Below are positions 8,099 through 17,655 of a stretch of 64,000 bases of DNA, piece after piece. Location: contig JAZRUF010000005.1 in assembly GCA_045652405.1 (NCBI GenBank), forward strand, positions 1 to 64,000, given 5' to 3'. The first letter of the stretch is position 1. Each line of letters starts with the position of its first letter. Below the pieces are notes generated by a model that did no database searches, was not told where the DNA came from, and saw only the letters and a list, made by a program, of their open reading frames with translations. The stretch is from JAZRUF01 sp045652405 (GTDB lineage: Bacteria > Bacillota > Clostridia > Oscillospirales > JAAYXM01). A program made the translations under genes and the position numbers.

Positions 8099-9450
8099 AG
8101 CACATCACCGCCTTTAATCTGACTTTCAAGAAAGCGCGCAAGACTTATAAGTTTAGAGTCCATGCCGTGTCGCGCCATAATCTGCACGCCTATCGGAAGC
8201 CCTTCACAGTTATACCCTATTGGTATCGAAATTGCCGGGCATCCGGTCAGGTTTGCAATTACCGTATAATAATCGCTTTCATACATCGATGCCGGTTTTT
8301 TAGTAAGCTCACCTAATTTAGGTGCAGCAGTCTTGCATACCGGCGAAATAAAGAAGTCGCACTCATCTTTAAACATTTCATCGAAGTCACGTCTTAGCTT
8401 TTCGCGTGCAAGCTCTGCCTTTTGGTAGTACTGCAAATAATATCCCTCAGAGAGTGCAAACGTTCCAAGCAAAATGCGGCGTTTGACCTCGTCACCAAAT
8501 CCGCGACTGCGCGCTGATTTTATCATTTCACCAATGTTCTTGCAACCTTCTATCTTAAGGCCGTATTTAATTCCGTCAAACCTGGCTAAGTTGGACGAAG
8601 CCTCTGCGGACGAGAGAATATAATACATAGGCAATAAATGCTCAGTCATCGGAACATCGACACTAACCGGCTTTGCCCCGCCATTTTCAAGCGCATTTAT
8701 TGCACGCTTAACCCCCGCTTGAACCGCGCTGTCTGCCGCCCCATTATAAGCGTCGCATACCCCTATTTTTATATCGCTTATCGAAAGCTTTTCATCTTCA
8801 AAAATATGTATTTCGCGCGAGGTCTGATCCCGGTCATCCTTCCCATATATAACTTGTGCGATCCTCGCGGTTGTTTCTGCATCCTTAGCCAAAATTCCTA
8901 TCTGGTCCATGGACGAGGCAAACGCAATAAGCCCGAATCTGGAAACCGCACCGTAGCTTGGCTTAAGACCTATCACGCCACAATAAGCCGCAGGCTGACG
9001 CACCGAACCGCCCGTATCACTGCCGAGTGCCGCAGGAACAATCCCTGCCGCTACAGCCGACGCAGAGCCGCTGGATGAGCCACCCGCCGCATATCCGTCC
9101 TTACAAGGGTTTACAACATGCCCAAAAGCCGAGTTCTCGCCGGTAGACCCCATGCCGAATTCATCCATATTGGTTTTGCCTATAATAACCGCTCCGGCTT
9201 TTTGCAAAAGCTCCACTGCATGAGCATCGTAATCAGGGTTAAACCCACTGAGGATGCGTGACGCACAAGTAGTTTTCATTTGAGCTGTACAGATATTATC
9301 CTTTACAGCTATCGGCATACCACTAAGTGGCAACCCCTCGACTATATTAATTTCTCTTGCCACTTCATTTACGCTTAAAAACGCATTCAGCCGTTTATTC
9401 TCGCGCTCTATTTTATCAAGAGCCTCGCATACCGAGTAATCTTTTTTCAC
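8095..9450 (-). CDS. gatA: Asp-tRNA(Asn)/Glu-tRNA(Gln) amidotransferase subunit A
   Basis: GatA, 451 residues, the glutaminase of GatCAB and a member of the amidase signature family. The catalytic Lys is in AVKDN (about residue 48), the glycine/serine-rich signature is AAGGSSSGSA, and the Ser pair is in SDTGGSVRQP. Residues from LKPSYG onward match the family. It supplies ammonia to GatB. The start is a GTG at 9450, preceded by GGGGTG at 6 bases; gatC ends 3 bases upstream. Length is slightly short but within the usual range. Confidence 0.97.
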   Translation of the reverse strand: MKKDYSVCEALDKIERENKRLNAFLSVNEVAREINIVEGLPLSGMPIAVKDNICTAQMKTTCASRILSGFNPDYDAHAVELLQKAGAVIIGKTNMDEFGMGSTGENSAFGHVVNPCKDGYAAGGSSSGSASAVAAGIVPAALGSDTGGSVRQPAAYCGVIGLKPSYGAVSRFGLIAFASSMDQIGILAKDAETTARIAQVIYGKDDRDQTSREIHIFEDEKLSISDIKIGVCDAYNGAADSAVQAGVKRAINALENGGAKPVSVDVPMTEHLLPMYYILSSAEASSNLARFDGIKYGLKIEGCKNIGEMIKSARSRGFGDEVKRRILLGTFALSEGYYLQYYQKAELAREKLRRDFDEMFKDECDFFISPVCKTAAPKLGELTKKPASMYESDYYTVIANLTGCPAISIPIGYNCEGLPIGVQIMARHGMDSKLISLARFLESQIKGGDVL

Positions 9451-9453
9451 AGC

Positions 9454-9705
9454 CTACACCCCTTTTATACGAGGCACGCATATCCCCTCAGCAAAGGCAG
9501 GTACTTTACTCGGCCTATCACTTCTTACTTCATCTTCTCTCAGATTTCCGAGCGTCACTTTAAAGCTGACATCCAACTCTTCCACCTGAAGTTTTGACAG
9601 GCTGTCCGCCATAGAAATCATATCACGTATATCCGCTTCAAGCTTCAGGGCATCGTCAAGCTCAAGGTATGCAAGTTCTGCCGAGTGCTTTAATACTTCC
9701 TTCAT
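9454..9705 (-). CDS. gatC: Asp-tRNA(Asn)/Glu-tRNA(Gln) amidotransferase subunit C
   Basis: GatC, 83 residues, the small belt protein that wraps GatA and joins it to GatB. The family pattern is visible: HSAELAYLELDD at the start, a central helix (DIRDMISMADSLSKL), and the C-terminal LREDEVRSD segment. Its ATG lies 5 bases after the ligA stop, with a GAGGAG ribosome site overlapping that stop. Order ligA-gatC-gatA-gatB is common in clostridia. Confidence 0.95.
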   Translation of the reverse strand: MKEVLKHSAELAYLELDDALKLEADIRDMISMADSLSKLQVEELDVSFKVTLGNLREDEVRSDRPSKVPAFAEGICVPRIKGV

Positions 9706-9710
9706 GGAAA

Positions 9711-11699
9711 CTACATCTCCTCAGTCATCTCAATAAACTCCTGCTCGCTCAAAACGGTAACCCCGAGTTCCTGAGCCTTGCGCAGTTTAGAGCCCGCGGC
9801 TTCACCTGCAACCACATATGTGGTTTTCTTTGAAACCGATGACGCGGTTTTTCCGCCGAGTCTTTCTATTCGCTCGCTCGCCTGGTCGCGAGTAAAGTTT
9901 TCAAGTGTTCCTGTCAATACAAAAACCTTATCCGCCAAACGGTTATCGCTTATTACGACTTGGCTTTCCATATTAACCCTCGCCTTGCGAAGCTTTTCAA
10001 TCAAAGCTTTGGAATTTGAAAGTTCAAACCATTTTTGCAAGCTTTCTGCTGTAGCTTCGCCTACATCAAAAATTGAAATGAGTTCTTCTTTAGATGCAGC
10101 TTCAAGAGCGTCAAGCGTTTTAAAATGCTTTGCAAGCACTTTTGCCGCCTTCTGCCCGACATGCCGAATACCCAAGCCGAATATAAGGCGAGACAAATCG
10201 TTTCCGCGGCTTTTGTCAATCGCGTTAATTAGATTATCCGCTGACTTTTCACCCATTCTCTCAATCTCTGCCACCTGTTCACGCTTGAGCGTATATAAGT
10301 CTGCTGCATCGGATATTAATTTTTGATTTATAAGGACTTCGACTATCGCGGGTCCCAATCCCTCAATATCCATTGCATCTCGTGAGGCAAAATGGATTAC
10401 ATTCCTTATAAGCTGTGCCGGACAAGCAGAGTTCGGGCAACGCACTGCCGCCTCATCATCATCGCTATAGACCGGTGCAGAGCATACCGGGCAAACCGCC
10501 GGCATATCAAACGCTACAGCATCCGCGGGACGCTTTTCCAAGACGACTCCGCAAATTTCCGGGATAATATCCCCGGCTTTCTGCACAATCACAGTATCGC
10601 CTATCATTATATTCTTCTCGCGTATAAAATCGCGGTTATGAAGCGTCGCTCGGCTTACGGTTACGCCCGCTAAATGAACCGGTTCAAGCACAGCATTGGG
10701 AGTTAAAACTCCCGTCCGCCCGACCTGAATAACTATATCCTTGAGCACGGTTTCCTTCTGCTCAGGCGGGTATTTGTATGCCGCCGCCCATTTGGGAAAT
10801 TTAGCGGTACGCCCGAGTCGTGCACGTTCTGCAAAGTTATTGACCTTTACAACAGCTCCGTCAATTTCAAACGGCAGCTCTCCTCGCAGTTCACCCAATC
10901 GTTTAATTTCCCCGAAAACATCTTCAATATTATAAAAGGTATTATACTCAGGGCTTACTTTAAAGCCCAAGGTTTTTAAGTAGTCAAGAGATTCTCCATG
11001 GTTTTCCTGCAAAATCCCGCCCTGCTGCAATTGCAAATTAAATACAATTATATCAAGCTCGCGTTCTGCGGCAATTTTAGGGTCAAGCTGGCGCAATGAG
11101 CCCGCTGCCGCATTGCGCGGGTTTTTTAGAAGTGGCTGCTCCTCAAGCTCGCGCTGTATATTTATCTTTTCAAAAACCTCGCGAGGCATAAAAACCTCTC
11201 CACGGACAATAAGACGCTCGGGAGCATTTTTTATGCTGAGCGGTACACTTCTTATAGTTTTTATATTACTGGTTACCACCTCGCCGGTCACACCGTCTCC
11301 ACGCGTTACACCGCGAACCAATTTACCGTTTTCATACTCTATAGCCACAGATAAACCGTCTATCTTAAGCTCGACAATATACTCCGGGTTATCTATTACC
11401 TCGCGCACACGCTCATCAAATGCCTGCAACTCCTCATATGAAAACACATCTTGAAGGCTATCCATAATTACCGGATGCGCATAACTTTCAAAAGAGTCAA
11501 GTGCGGTTCCTCCCACGCGTTGAGTTGGAGAATCTTCACTTACAAGCTCGGGGTGCGCGGCTTCAAGCTCCTTTAATCTGCGCATGAGCATATCATATTC
11601 AAAATCCGAAATCATCGGGTTATCATTGACATAGTAATCTATATTGTGCCGGTTTATCATCTCACGAAGCTCATTTATTTCACGTATCATATTATCCAT
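9711..11699 (-). CDS. ligA: NAD-dependent DNA ligase
   Basis: LigA, 662 residues, which seals nicks in DNA using NAD+. Domains in order: Ia (NAD-binding, about 1-68), adenylation domain with the active-site KIDG (in YIVELKIDGLSVA, about residue 112) and TRGDG, OB fold, a four-cysteine zinc finger (CPVCSAP then CPNSACP), helix-hairpin-helix repeats, and a C-terminal BRCT domain (VFVLTGTLENFTRDQA). All domains are complete. A GGTGG site precedes the ATG. It is first in the ligA-gatCAB operon. Confidence 0.98.
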   Translation of the reverse strand: MDNMIREINELREMINRHNIDYYVNDNPMISDFEYDMLMRRLKELEAAHPELVSEDSPTQRVGGTALDSFESYAHPVIMDSLQDVFSYEELQAFDERVREVIDNPEYIVELKIDGLSVAIEYENGKLVRGVTRGDGVTGEVVTSNIKTIRSVPLSIKNAPERLIVRGEVFMPREVFEKINIQRELEEQPLLKNPRNAAAGSLRQLDPKIAAERELDIIVFNLQLQQGGILQENHGESLDYLKTLGFKVSPEYNTFYNIEDVFGEIKRLGELRGELPFEIDGAVVKVNNFAERARLGRTAKFPKWAAAYKYPPEQKETVLKDIVIQVGRTGVLTPNAVLEPVHLAGVTVSRATLHNRDFIREKNIMIGDTVIVQKAGDIIPEICGVVLEKRPADAVAFDMPAVCPVCSAPVYSDDDEAAVRCPNSACPAQLIRNVIHFASRDAMDIEGLGPAIVEVLINQKLISDAADLYTLKREQVAEIERMGEKSADNLINAIDKSRGNDLSRLIFGLGIRHVGQKAAKVLAKHFKTLDALEAASKEELISIFDVGEATAESLQKWFELSNSKALIEKLRKARVNMESQVVISDNRLADKVFVLTGTLENFTRDQASERIERLGGKTASSVSKKTTYVVAGEAAGSKLRKAQELGVTVLSEQEFIEMTEEM

Positions 11700-11748
11700 A
11701 CTTCCACCGCTCTCTTCTACTTGTAGGTAAAATAAAATAGCTACATCT

Positions 11749-11757
11749 ATTATACCA
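11749..11757 (-). promoter_or_regulatory. Extended -10 promoter for ligA operon
   Basis: On the minus strand TGGTATAAT (TG-N-TATAAT; hexamer at 11749-11754) forms an extended -10 about 50 bases before the ligA start. No good -35 is seen, as is usual for extended -10 promoters. Confidence 0.6.
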
Positions 11758-11879
11758 AATTAAATCCATTCATAAAAGTGTTTAACTAATTTTTTCACAA
11801 TATGCATATTATTTGCATAAACTTATAATAATGACTGCAAAGGGTATTGCGCCCAATTTGTGCTGAGAAGGTGGTAGCT

Positions 11880-12593
11880 ATGCACAGCCATATTCGCAAA
11901 AAAATTTTAAAAACGCGACCTAAAGCCCGGAGTAGGCAAAGTACCTCTCGCCCGCTTATAAAGCTTGCAATGCTTTTTATCATCATAATAATTGCTTTGC
12001 TGTACATATTCCACGCTCGCTTTAAGCCCGCAATACGCATATATGCAGAACATCAGGCCCAAAATGCAGTACACCAAATAATAAATTCACAGTTAGAAAA
12101 AGCTCTGAGCTCCGGAGGTATATCATATCAAAGCTTTGTAAACTTAGAAAAAGACAGTAACGGTCGTATATGCGCTATAACAACTGATATGTCTGCTATG
12201 AACACATTTAAAGCACAAGTTACGGATGCCATTTTAAAAGAAAATGCAGATATGCCGCCATTTGAGTTAAAAATCCCGGCAGGTGTCCTTCTCGGAAACG
12301 AATATTTTGCCGGGCACGGCCCCAATATTCCTATAAAAATACTGCCGTTTTCCTCAATAAAAACCTCATACTCAAACTCATTTACCTCTGCGGGAATAAA
12401 CCAGACCAGGCATCAAATAATGATGAATTTCACAGCATCAGTAAATATGCTTTTTCCGGGTTTTAGCGAAAACATGACCGTCACGACGGATATATGCGTG
12501 GCAGAAACCGTAATCGTCGGTGCTACTCCTCAGTTTTTCGCCGGATTGCAGGATAGAACAACTTTTGCAGATTACAGCTCAATATCTGATTAA
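11880..12593 (+). CDS. yunB: Sporulation protein YunB
   Basis: A 237-residue YunB-family protein. It has a basic N-terminus, one membrane helix (about residues 29-46), and an outer domain in which a conserved helix (AIRIYAEHQAQNAVHQIINSQ) is followed by a DMSAMN segment, GTGLGN-like AGVLLGNEYFAG, and the C-terminal DICVAETVIVG. YunB is controlled by sigma-E in Bacillus and needed for normal spore formation. The ATG at 11880 has AAGGTGG 5 bases upstream; a TTG at 11847 lacks support. It diverges from ligA and converges on the M3 peptidase gene. Confidence 0.88.
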   Translation: MHSHIRKKILKTRPKARSRQSTSRPLIKLAMLFIIIIIALLYIFHARFKPAIRIYAEHQAQNAVHQIINSQLEKALSSGGISYQSFVNLEKDSNGRICAITTDMSAMNTFKAQVTDAILKENADMPPFELKIPAGVLLGNEYFAGHGPNIPIKILPFSSIKTSYSNSFTSAGINQTRHQIMMNFTASVNMLFPGFSENMTVTTDICVAETVIVGATPQFFAGLQDRTTFADYSSISD

Positions 12594-12632
12594 AAAAGAG
12601 AAGATACCTTTGTTTTGTATCTCCTCTTTTTT
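12592..12632. terminator. Bidirectional terminator between yunB and M3 peptidase
   Basis: A 16-bp stem with one mismatch (12592-12607 with 12617-12632), beginning AAAAAAGAG and ending CTCTTTTTT, with a 9-base loop. It serves both converging genes. Confidence 0.9.
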
Positions 12633-12644
12633 CACTGCAGCTTA

Positions 12645-14960
12645 TTAAGACCGTTTAAATAATTCCTCAATTATTCCTGCAACTGACTCCATTGTTCCTT
12701 CAGAAAACGGATTCTTAAGTTCTGCACCTAAGGTAAGTGCTGCCAGACCGAAGCGAACATATTTTGATTCTAAAATGTTCATATACTTCTCAAATGCCAG
12801 GTCAAAATTCGTCTTTGAGATTTCCCAAATCTGAAGCGAAACCGCACTGGAAAGAGCGTATTCTATCATATAAAACGGAACTTCATAGACATGTGTTGCG
12901 TTGCTCCAGACCAACCCCTTAAGATAAGCTTGGTGCGCGCTCGAAGAATATTTTCCAAAATACTCCTCATCTATTTTTCTGTATAGCTTATTTCGCGCTT
13001 CGGGAGACATATTGGGGTTCTTATAAACCTCTGTCTGAAATTCATCGAGCATGCAACTGTCAATTATCTGGGCAAGGAAATTATAAATCACATATTTTTC
13101 CGCATTCTTTGCATTGCCTCCAAAAAACTCATCATACCTCTTTGCAAGCAAAAGCTCCATCGCGGTTGATGCGGTTTCCGCTACATCCAGCGGGATGTTA
13201 TCCGTCGGGTTCTTTCCGTACCAACGGAAATTCTGGAACACGTGACCGAATTCATGCGAAAACGTGCTTAAACCCTCATATCCGCCCTCACCTTTTATAT
13301 ACATGAACGGCATTTCATATTGGTTAAAATACACGGTAAATGCCCCGGGCGATTTATTTTCTCTGTTATCTGAATCTATCATATCGTATTTTACGATATA
13401 ATCAATTGCCTGTCGCGTCTGCGGGGACAAGTCTCTCATGACTTCTTTTATTATTTCTATATAATTGGTATTGTCACCAAGAAACGACATATCCGGAAAT
13501 TCATATTCATTTTCCTCAATATCCGGATAAATCATAGCATACTGAGCGTGGCGAATATCATTGTAGAGCGGCACTAAGTATTTTTTTACGTCATCACGAA
13601 ATGCACGGATGTTATCTTCGTAATATCCATATGCCGCATCATAGTAGTTAGCGCAATTATAATATTTGGCTATTTCAGTACGCACTTTAACAAGCTTATC
13701 GAAAATACTGTTAAAGACGCTTTCTTTCTCTACGTAGTAATCAAGCCCCAACTGTCTGAGTTCAGCCTTCTCCGAATACATAGCCTGGTAAAGAGAGTAT
13801 TTACTACCTTCAAATGAAATAGACGGCGAATTATACAAATCGCTAAACTCACTTACATACTCGGTTTCTCGGTTGAACAAGTCTAAAATTTTCTGCTCCA
13901 TAGGTGCTGACGGCGGGAGTAAATTTTCAAATTTAATCCCGATTTTTTCGCAGACCGCGTCTCTGTCCGGTGCGGATTTAAGGGCATTATACTGAGCGAT
14001 ATATATTTCCGTCAGTGCTTTTTGCGCCTGTGGGATTTTTGCATACTCAGCCTTGTACTCAGCACTTGTTACATCGCGCTTTACATTTATGCTTGCCATG
14101 GTTACAGCCGTGTTTATTCCCAACTGAAGCTTTGTAAGCTCACTGAAAATTTCTGCTTTGCGTTTTGTATCTGCACTATTGAATTCTGAAATCAGAGCAT
14201 CCTTTTGTGCAATAAGGTCGGTTTTGGCAAGCGAAGGATATGAAATATCCGAAAACTTTACACCTTTGCGGTTCGGTGCAATCTCAAGTGCAGTTGACGA
14301 TGCTGCCGCCATTATCTCGAAATACGCCCAATGTGATGCCTTCAGGTCAGAAAATTTCTGTTTTTCTACCTGAATTTTAACATCCATTCCCACTGCTTTA
14401 TTTATCATTTTCACGGCTTCAGCGCGTGTTAGATACGAGTTTGGTCGGAAAGTGCCGTCCCCATATCCGCCGATAAACTTCTTTTCCGAAAGAGCAGCTA
14501 TACTGCCCTCAGCCCAGTGTCCGCTGATATCCTTGAAAGCCTTGGTCTTTTTCCCTGCAACATTTATTTTCATTGCACGTGCAACTATGGTTGCAAACTC
14601 AGCTCGTGTAAGACCCCTGTTCGGTTTAAAAACATTTCCTGCATATCCGTTTATTATCCCGGCATCACTTAGCGTGGAAATCGCACTGTATCCCCAAAAG
14701 CTCTGCGGAACATCGGAAAAGCTTTTCCCGCTCTGCCCTTTTAATTGCAAATCAAGAACGTAGTAGAGCATCTTCGCACCCTGGGCACGTGTGAGTACAC
14801 TGTCCGGGCGAACCGTTCCGTCCTCGAATCCGTTTATATATCTAAAATAATTTCTGTCACTGTCCTGCCTGAAGCCGACACCTGCCGCATTTGCGCCAAG
14901 TGACATCAGCATGGAAAGAATCACCGCAACAGCAGTTATCCTCTTTAAATTTCCTCTCAT
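12645..14960 (-). CDS. SLH-domain M3-family metallopeptidase (secreted)
   Basis: A 771-residue secreted protein. A signal peptide (about 1-26, ending in SLGANA) is followed by three S-layer homology repeats (roughly residues 30-75, 78-135 and 140-195; markers GFEDGTVRPDS, GYAGNVFKPN, GYGDGTFRPNSYLTRAE), which bind cell-wall polymers. The rest is an M3/oligoendopeptidase-F-like peptidase, with the zinc motif HEFGH near residue 569 in TFSHEFGHVF. M3 enzymes normally act on short peptides inside the cell; here the enzyme should be displayed on the surface. AAGGAG precedes the ATG. It lies 19 bases after the AI-2E permease gene and shares its promoter. Confidence 0.9.
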   Translation of the reverse strand: MRGNLKRITAVAVILSMLMSLGANAAGVGFRQDSDRNYFRYINGFEDGTVRPDSVLTRAQGAKMLYYVLDLQLKGQSGKSFSDVPQSFWGYSAISTLSDAGIINGYAGNVFKPNRGLTRAEFATIVARAMKINVAGKKTKAFKDISGHWAEGSIAALSEKKFIGGYGDGTFRPNSYLTRAEAVKMINKAVGMDVKIQVEKQKFSDLKASHWAYFEIMAAASSTALEIAPNRKGVKFSDISYPSLAKTDLIAQKDALISEFNSADTKRKAEIFSELTKLQLGINTAVTMASINVKRDVTSAEYKAEYAKIPQAQKALTEIYIAQYNALKSAPDRDAVCEKIGIKFENLLPPSAPMEQKILDLFNRETEYVSEFSDLYNSPSISFEGSKYSLYQAMYSEKAELRQLGLDYYVEKESVFNSIFDKLVKVRTEIAKYYNCANYYDAAYGYYEDNIRAFRDDVKKYLVPLYNDIRHAQYAMIYPDIEENEYEFPDMSFLGDNTNYIEIIKEVMRDLSPQTRQAIDYIVKYDMIDSDNRENKSPGAFTVYFNQYEMPFMYIKGEGGYEGLSTFSHEFGHVFQNFRWYGKNPTDNIPLDVAETASTAMELLLAKRYDEFFGGNAKNAEKYVIYNFLAQIIDSCMLDEFQTEVYKNPNMSPEARNKLYRKIDEEYFGKYSSSAHQAYLKGLVWSNATHVYEVPFYMIEYALSSAVSLQIWEISKTNFDLAFEKYMNILESKYVRFGLAALTLGAELKNPFSEGTMESVAGIIEELFKRS

Positions 14961-14979
14961 TTTCCACTCCTTATGGCTA

Positions 14980-16227
14980 TTACTTTCTAATATTTTTTCT
15001 ATTCATCTTTTTTACATCTACCGGCAAAAGCGGATTAGTTTGTGATGCATATGCATACGTTTCAGTTGCCATTTCCTTTTTACGCAAGCGGTTCTCACTT
15101 GCCTCTTTAATTATTGCATATATAACCGCGAAGAGCGGCACTCCGATTATCATGCCTACAAATCCCATAAGTCCGCCAAACACAGTCACCGCAAAGATTA
15201 CCCAAAACGCAGAGAGACCTGTTGATTCGCCGAGTATTTTCGGTCCGATGATATTACCGTCTATCTGCTGGAGTACGATTATAAATATTGTAAACCACAG
15301 TGACTTTACAGGGTCAACAAACAGCAGAAGGAAGATTGACGGTATTGCACCGATAAACGGTCCGAAATATGGGATAACATTTGTCACACATACGAGCACG
15401 CTTATAAGAAGTGCAAATGGCATGTTGAGTATTGTCATTCCAATATAGCATATAACGCCTATGATGAGCGAGTCGATTATCTTTCCGATTATAAATCCGC
15501 TGAACACAAAATTTGCAGTATTTGCAAGTCCCAGCATACGTTCAACCGCGCTGTTGGGCAAAAACGCATACAACAGCTTTTTAAGCTGGGCGAAAAATGT
15601 TTCCTTTGATATCCAAACATATACCGCAATAACAAAGCCTATAAAGACATTGACTATTGTAGAGGTTATTGAAATTGTTGTACTTATGGTCGTATTTATA
15701 ATTCCGCTGAACGAATCGGAAAGCATCCCCATAAATCCACGAATGAGGTCTTCAATATAGCTCATCATATTTTCAATTATTGGAAGGAATGTGTCACTGT
15801 TTTTAAAGTTTGAAATAAAGCTTACTATTATATCACGAACATTCGCAGCATACACGGTTATCTGAGATATGATATTGGCAACGCTTAGAGCAAGCTGAGG
15901 AATAATAAGGCCGATTAAAAAGCCGATTAAAAGTAAGCTCACAATCAATGTGCAGCACACACCCGCATATCTGCAAGCCTTACGTGACATTCGTTTACGG
16001 CTTATCCACGGAAAAAATTTTTTCTCAAACCAATTTAGGATAGGATTGAATATATACGCAAAGGAAAAGCCGTAAACAAACGGTACAAGCAGATTAAAAA
16101 CAACCTGCAGTATATCCCTGAAATATGAAAAATTATTAAGCACCTGATACAGTAATACGCCTATCACCAAAACAATGAGAGTATATGCAGCTATAGTTGT
16201 ATACTTTTTATTCCATTCTATTTTCAT
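14980..16227 (-). CDS. AI-2E family transporter
   Basis: A 415-residue polytopic membrane protein of the AI-2E (YdbI/TqsA/YtvI) family. Two N-terminal helices, an amphipathic central part (residues about 130-200), and several C-terminal helices are seen, with the family markers PYFGPFIGAIPS, QQIDGNIIGPKILG and GGLMGFVGMIIGVP. Members include a proposed autoinducer exporter and Na+/H+ antiporters, so the substrate is unknown. It heads a two-gene transcript with the SLH peptidase. Confidence 0.92.
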   Translation of the reverse strand: MKIEWNKKYTTIAAYTLIVLVIGVLLYQVLNNFSYFRDILQVVFNLLVPFVYGFSFAYIFNPILNWFEKKFFPWISRKRMSRKACRYAGVCCTLIVSLLLIGFLIGLIIPQLALSVANIISQITVYAANVRDIIVSFISNFKNSDTFLPIIENMMSYIEDLIRGFMGMLSDSFSGIINTTISTTISITSTIVNVFIGFVIAVYVWISKETFFAQLKKLLYAFLPNSAVERMLGLANTANFVFSGFIIGKIIDSLIIGVICYIGMTILNMPFALLISVLVCVTNVIPYFGPFIGAIPSIFLLLFVDPVKSLWFTIFIIVLQQIDGNIIGPKILGESTGLSAFWVIFAVTVFGGLMGFVGMIIGVPLFAVIYAIIKEASENRLRKKEMATETYAYASQTNPLLPVDVKKMNRKNIRK

Positions 16228-16277
16228 TATCTATGTCCTTTCTCAAGCCGTGGTTTAAGCAAATGTCGTTATTATCT

Positions 16278-16306
16278 ATAATACATCAATTTCACTTTGA
16301 TTTCAA
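16278..16306 (-). promoter_or_regulatory. Sigma-A promoter for AI-2E/M3 operon
   Basis: Minus-strand TTGAAA (16301-16306), 17-base spacer, TATTAT (16278-16283), about 50 bases before the start codon. Confidence 0.65.
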
Positions 16307-16412
16307 TAAAATCATGAAATTAGTTATTTTAATGAAAAAATTTACAGCAGAAGATTTCTTTATGTAATGCTCGACAAAATTTGACTTGCCCCCTTTTTTT
16401 ATTTTTTATTTG

Positions 16413-16421
16413 TGATATAAT
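16413..16421 (+). promoter_or_regulatory. Extended -10 promoter for PTS IIC-like gene
   Basis: TGATATAAT (TG-N-TATAAT; hexamer 16416-16421), 33 bases before the TTG start. The upstream spacer is a run of T and C with no clear -35. Confidence 0.5.
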
Positions 16422-16454
16422 TATGTGCAATAACAATGGTTTGGAGGTATTATT

Positions 16455-17495
16455 TTGAAAAAGGTAAAAGGATTTTTAGCTCGTAAAAACATTGTATTCT
16501 CTGTTAAGCGTTATTTTATTGATGCGCTAAGTTCAATGGCAATTGGTCTGTTTTCCACTTTGATTATTGGTCTTATAATCCAGACACTAGGCGACCAGAT
16601 TGCAAAATTTGCAGGTGATAATATAGTTTCTGCGATGCTCGTAGAACTCGGCAACACTGCAAAAGGTCTTATGGGTGCAGGAATAGGTGTAGCCGTTTCT
16701 TACAGTTTGGGTGCACCTCCGCTTGTAATGTTCTCCGGGGCAATAACAGGTATGCTCGGTGCGCAGTTCGGCGGCCCGGCAGGCGCGTTTGTTGCAGCAG
16801 CTATCGGATGTGAGTTTGGTAAAGCTGTATCAAAAGAAACCAAGGTTGACATCATCGTAACTCCCGCAGTTGTTTTGATAGTTGGTATGCTTGTTTCAAA
16901 AACACTTGGACCGTGTGTGGATTGGCTCATGAAGGGTCTTGGTCAAATCATCATGCAGGCAACCGAGCTTCAGCCTTTCTTTATGGGTATCATCGTGTCT
17001 GTTATTATGGGTGTGGTTCTCACCGCTCCTATCTCCAGCGCAGCACTTGCAATAATGCTCAATTTAAGCGGTCTGGCAGCAGGTGCAGCAACCGTCGGTT
17101 GCTCGGCTCAGATGATAGGTTTTGCAGTAATAAGCTGGCGTGAGAACAAGCTCGGCGGTTTTATCGCTCAAGGTATCGGAACTTCTATGCTTCAGGTTCC
17201 CAACATTGTAAAAAACTTCTGGATTCTACTGCCGCCTACGTTGGCATCCGCAGTTTTGGGTCCTGTCTCCACACTGGTGTTTAAAATGACGAACAACCCG
17301 GCGGGCGCAGGCATGGGCACAAGCGGTCTTGTAGGCCAGATAAATACATTTGTAGACATGGGCTTTAACGTACCGACTCTCCTCACAGTTCTTCTCCTGC
17401 ATTTTATTTTACCCGCTATTCTCTCATACCTCTTCTATTTGCCACTTAAGAAAATTGGCAAGATAAAAGATGGTGACATGAAGTTAGATTTGTAA
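16455..17495 (+). CDS. PTS sugar transporter subunit IIC-like permease (orphan)
   Basis: A 346-residue, very hydrophobic protein of the PTS_EIIC_2 group (once called a regulator). About nine membrane helices can be drawn; the glycine-rich segments GAGIGVAVSYSLGAPPLV, GMLGAQFGGPAGAF and NNPAGAGMGTSGLVGQ are typical. No IIA, IIB or kinase domain is fused, and no PTS genes lie nearby, so phosphotransfer is not shown; the family may be a stand-alone permease. The start is a TTG at 16455, placed 7 bases after a GGAGG site; no ATG fits. Confidence 0.82.
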   Translation: MKKVKGFLARKNIVFSVKRYFIDALSSMAIGLFSTLIIGLIIQTLGDQIAKFAGDNIVSAMLVELGNTAKGLMGAGIGVAVSYSLGAPPLVMFSGAITGMLGAQFGGPAGAFVAAAIGCEFGKAVSKETKVDIIVTPAVVLIVGMLVSKTLGPCVDWLMKGLGQIIMQATELQPFFMGIIVSVIMGVVLTAPISSAALAIMLNLSGLAAGAATVGCSAQMIGFAVISWRENKLGGFIAQGIGTSMLQVPNIVKNFWILLPPTLASAVLGPVSTLVFKMTNNPAGAGMGTSGLVGQINTFVDMGFNVPTLLTVLLLHFILPAILSYLFYLPLKKIGKIKDGDMKLDL

Positions 17496-17506
17496 TTATT
17501 GTTTTA

Positions 17507-17544
17507 TGCCACTCAGTCAAACTTTTAGACTGGGCGGCATTTTT
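17507..17544 (+). terminator. Terminator after PTS IIC-like gene
   Basis: A 12-bp stem (17507-17518 with 17528-17539, two G-T pairs) followed by TTTTT on the plus strand. Confidence 0.85.
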
Positions 17545-17615
17545 GTTGTTGGTAGACTATATATTTCATATTAAGTAAAAATTCATTTCGAATTCAAAAA
17601 ATATTCACATAAATC

Positions 17616-17624
17616 TGCTATAAT
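17616..17624 (+). promoter_or_regulatory. Extended -10 promoter for macAB-like operon
   Basis: TGCTATAAT (hexamer 17619-17624), 31 bases before the adaptor ATG. Confidence 0.55.
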
Positions 17625-17655
17625 ATGATAGAAAAATCAAACTGGAGGTTGTTAT

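Noticed and set aside
8638..10326. Plus-strand open frames of 146 and 182 residues (8638-9078, 9778-10326)
   Set aside because: Antisense to gatA and ligA; composition is shadow-like and there is no start signal.
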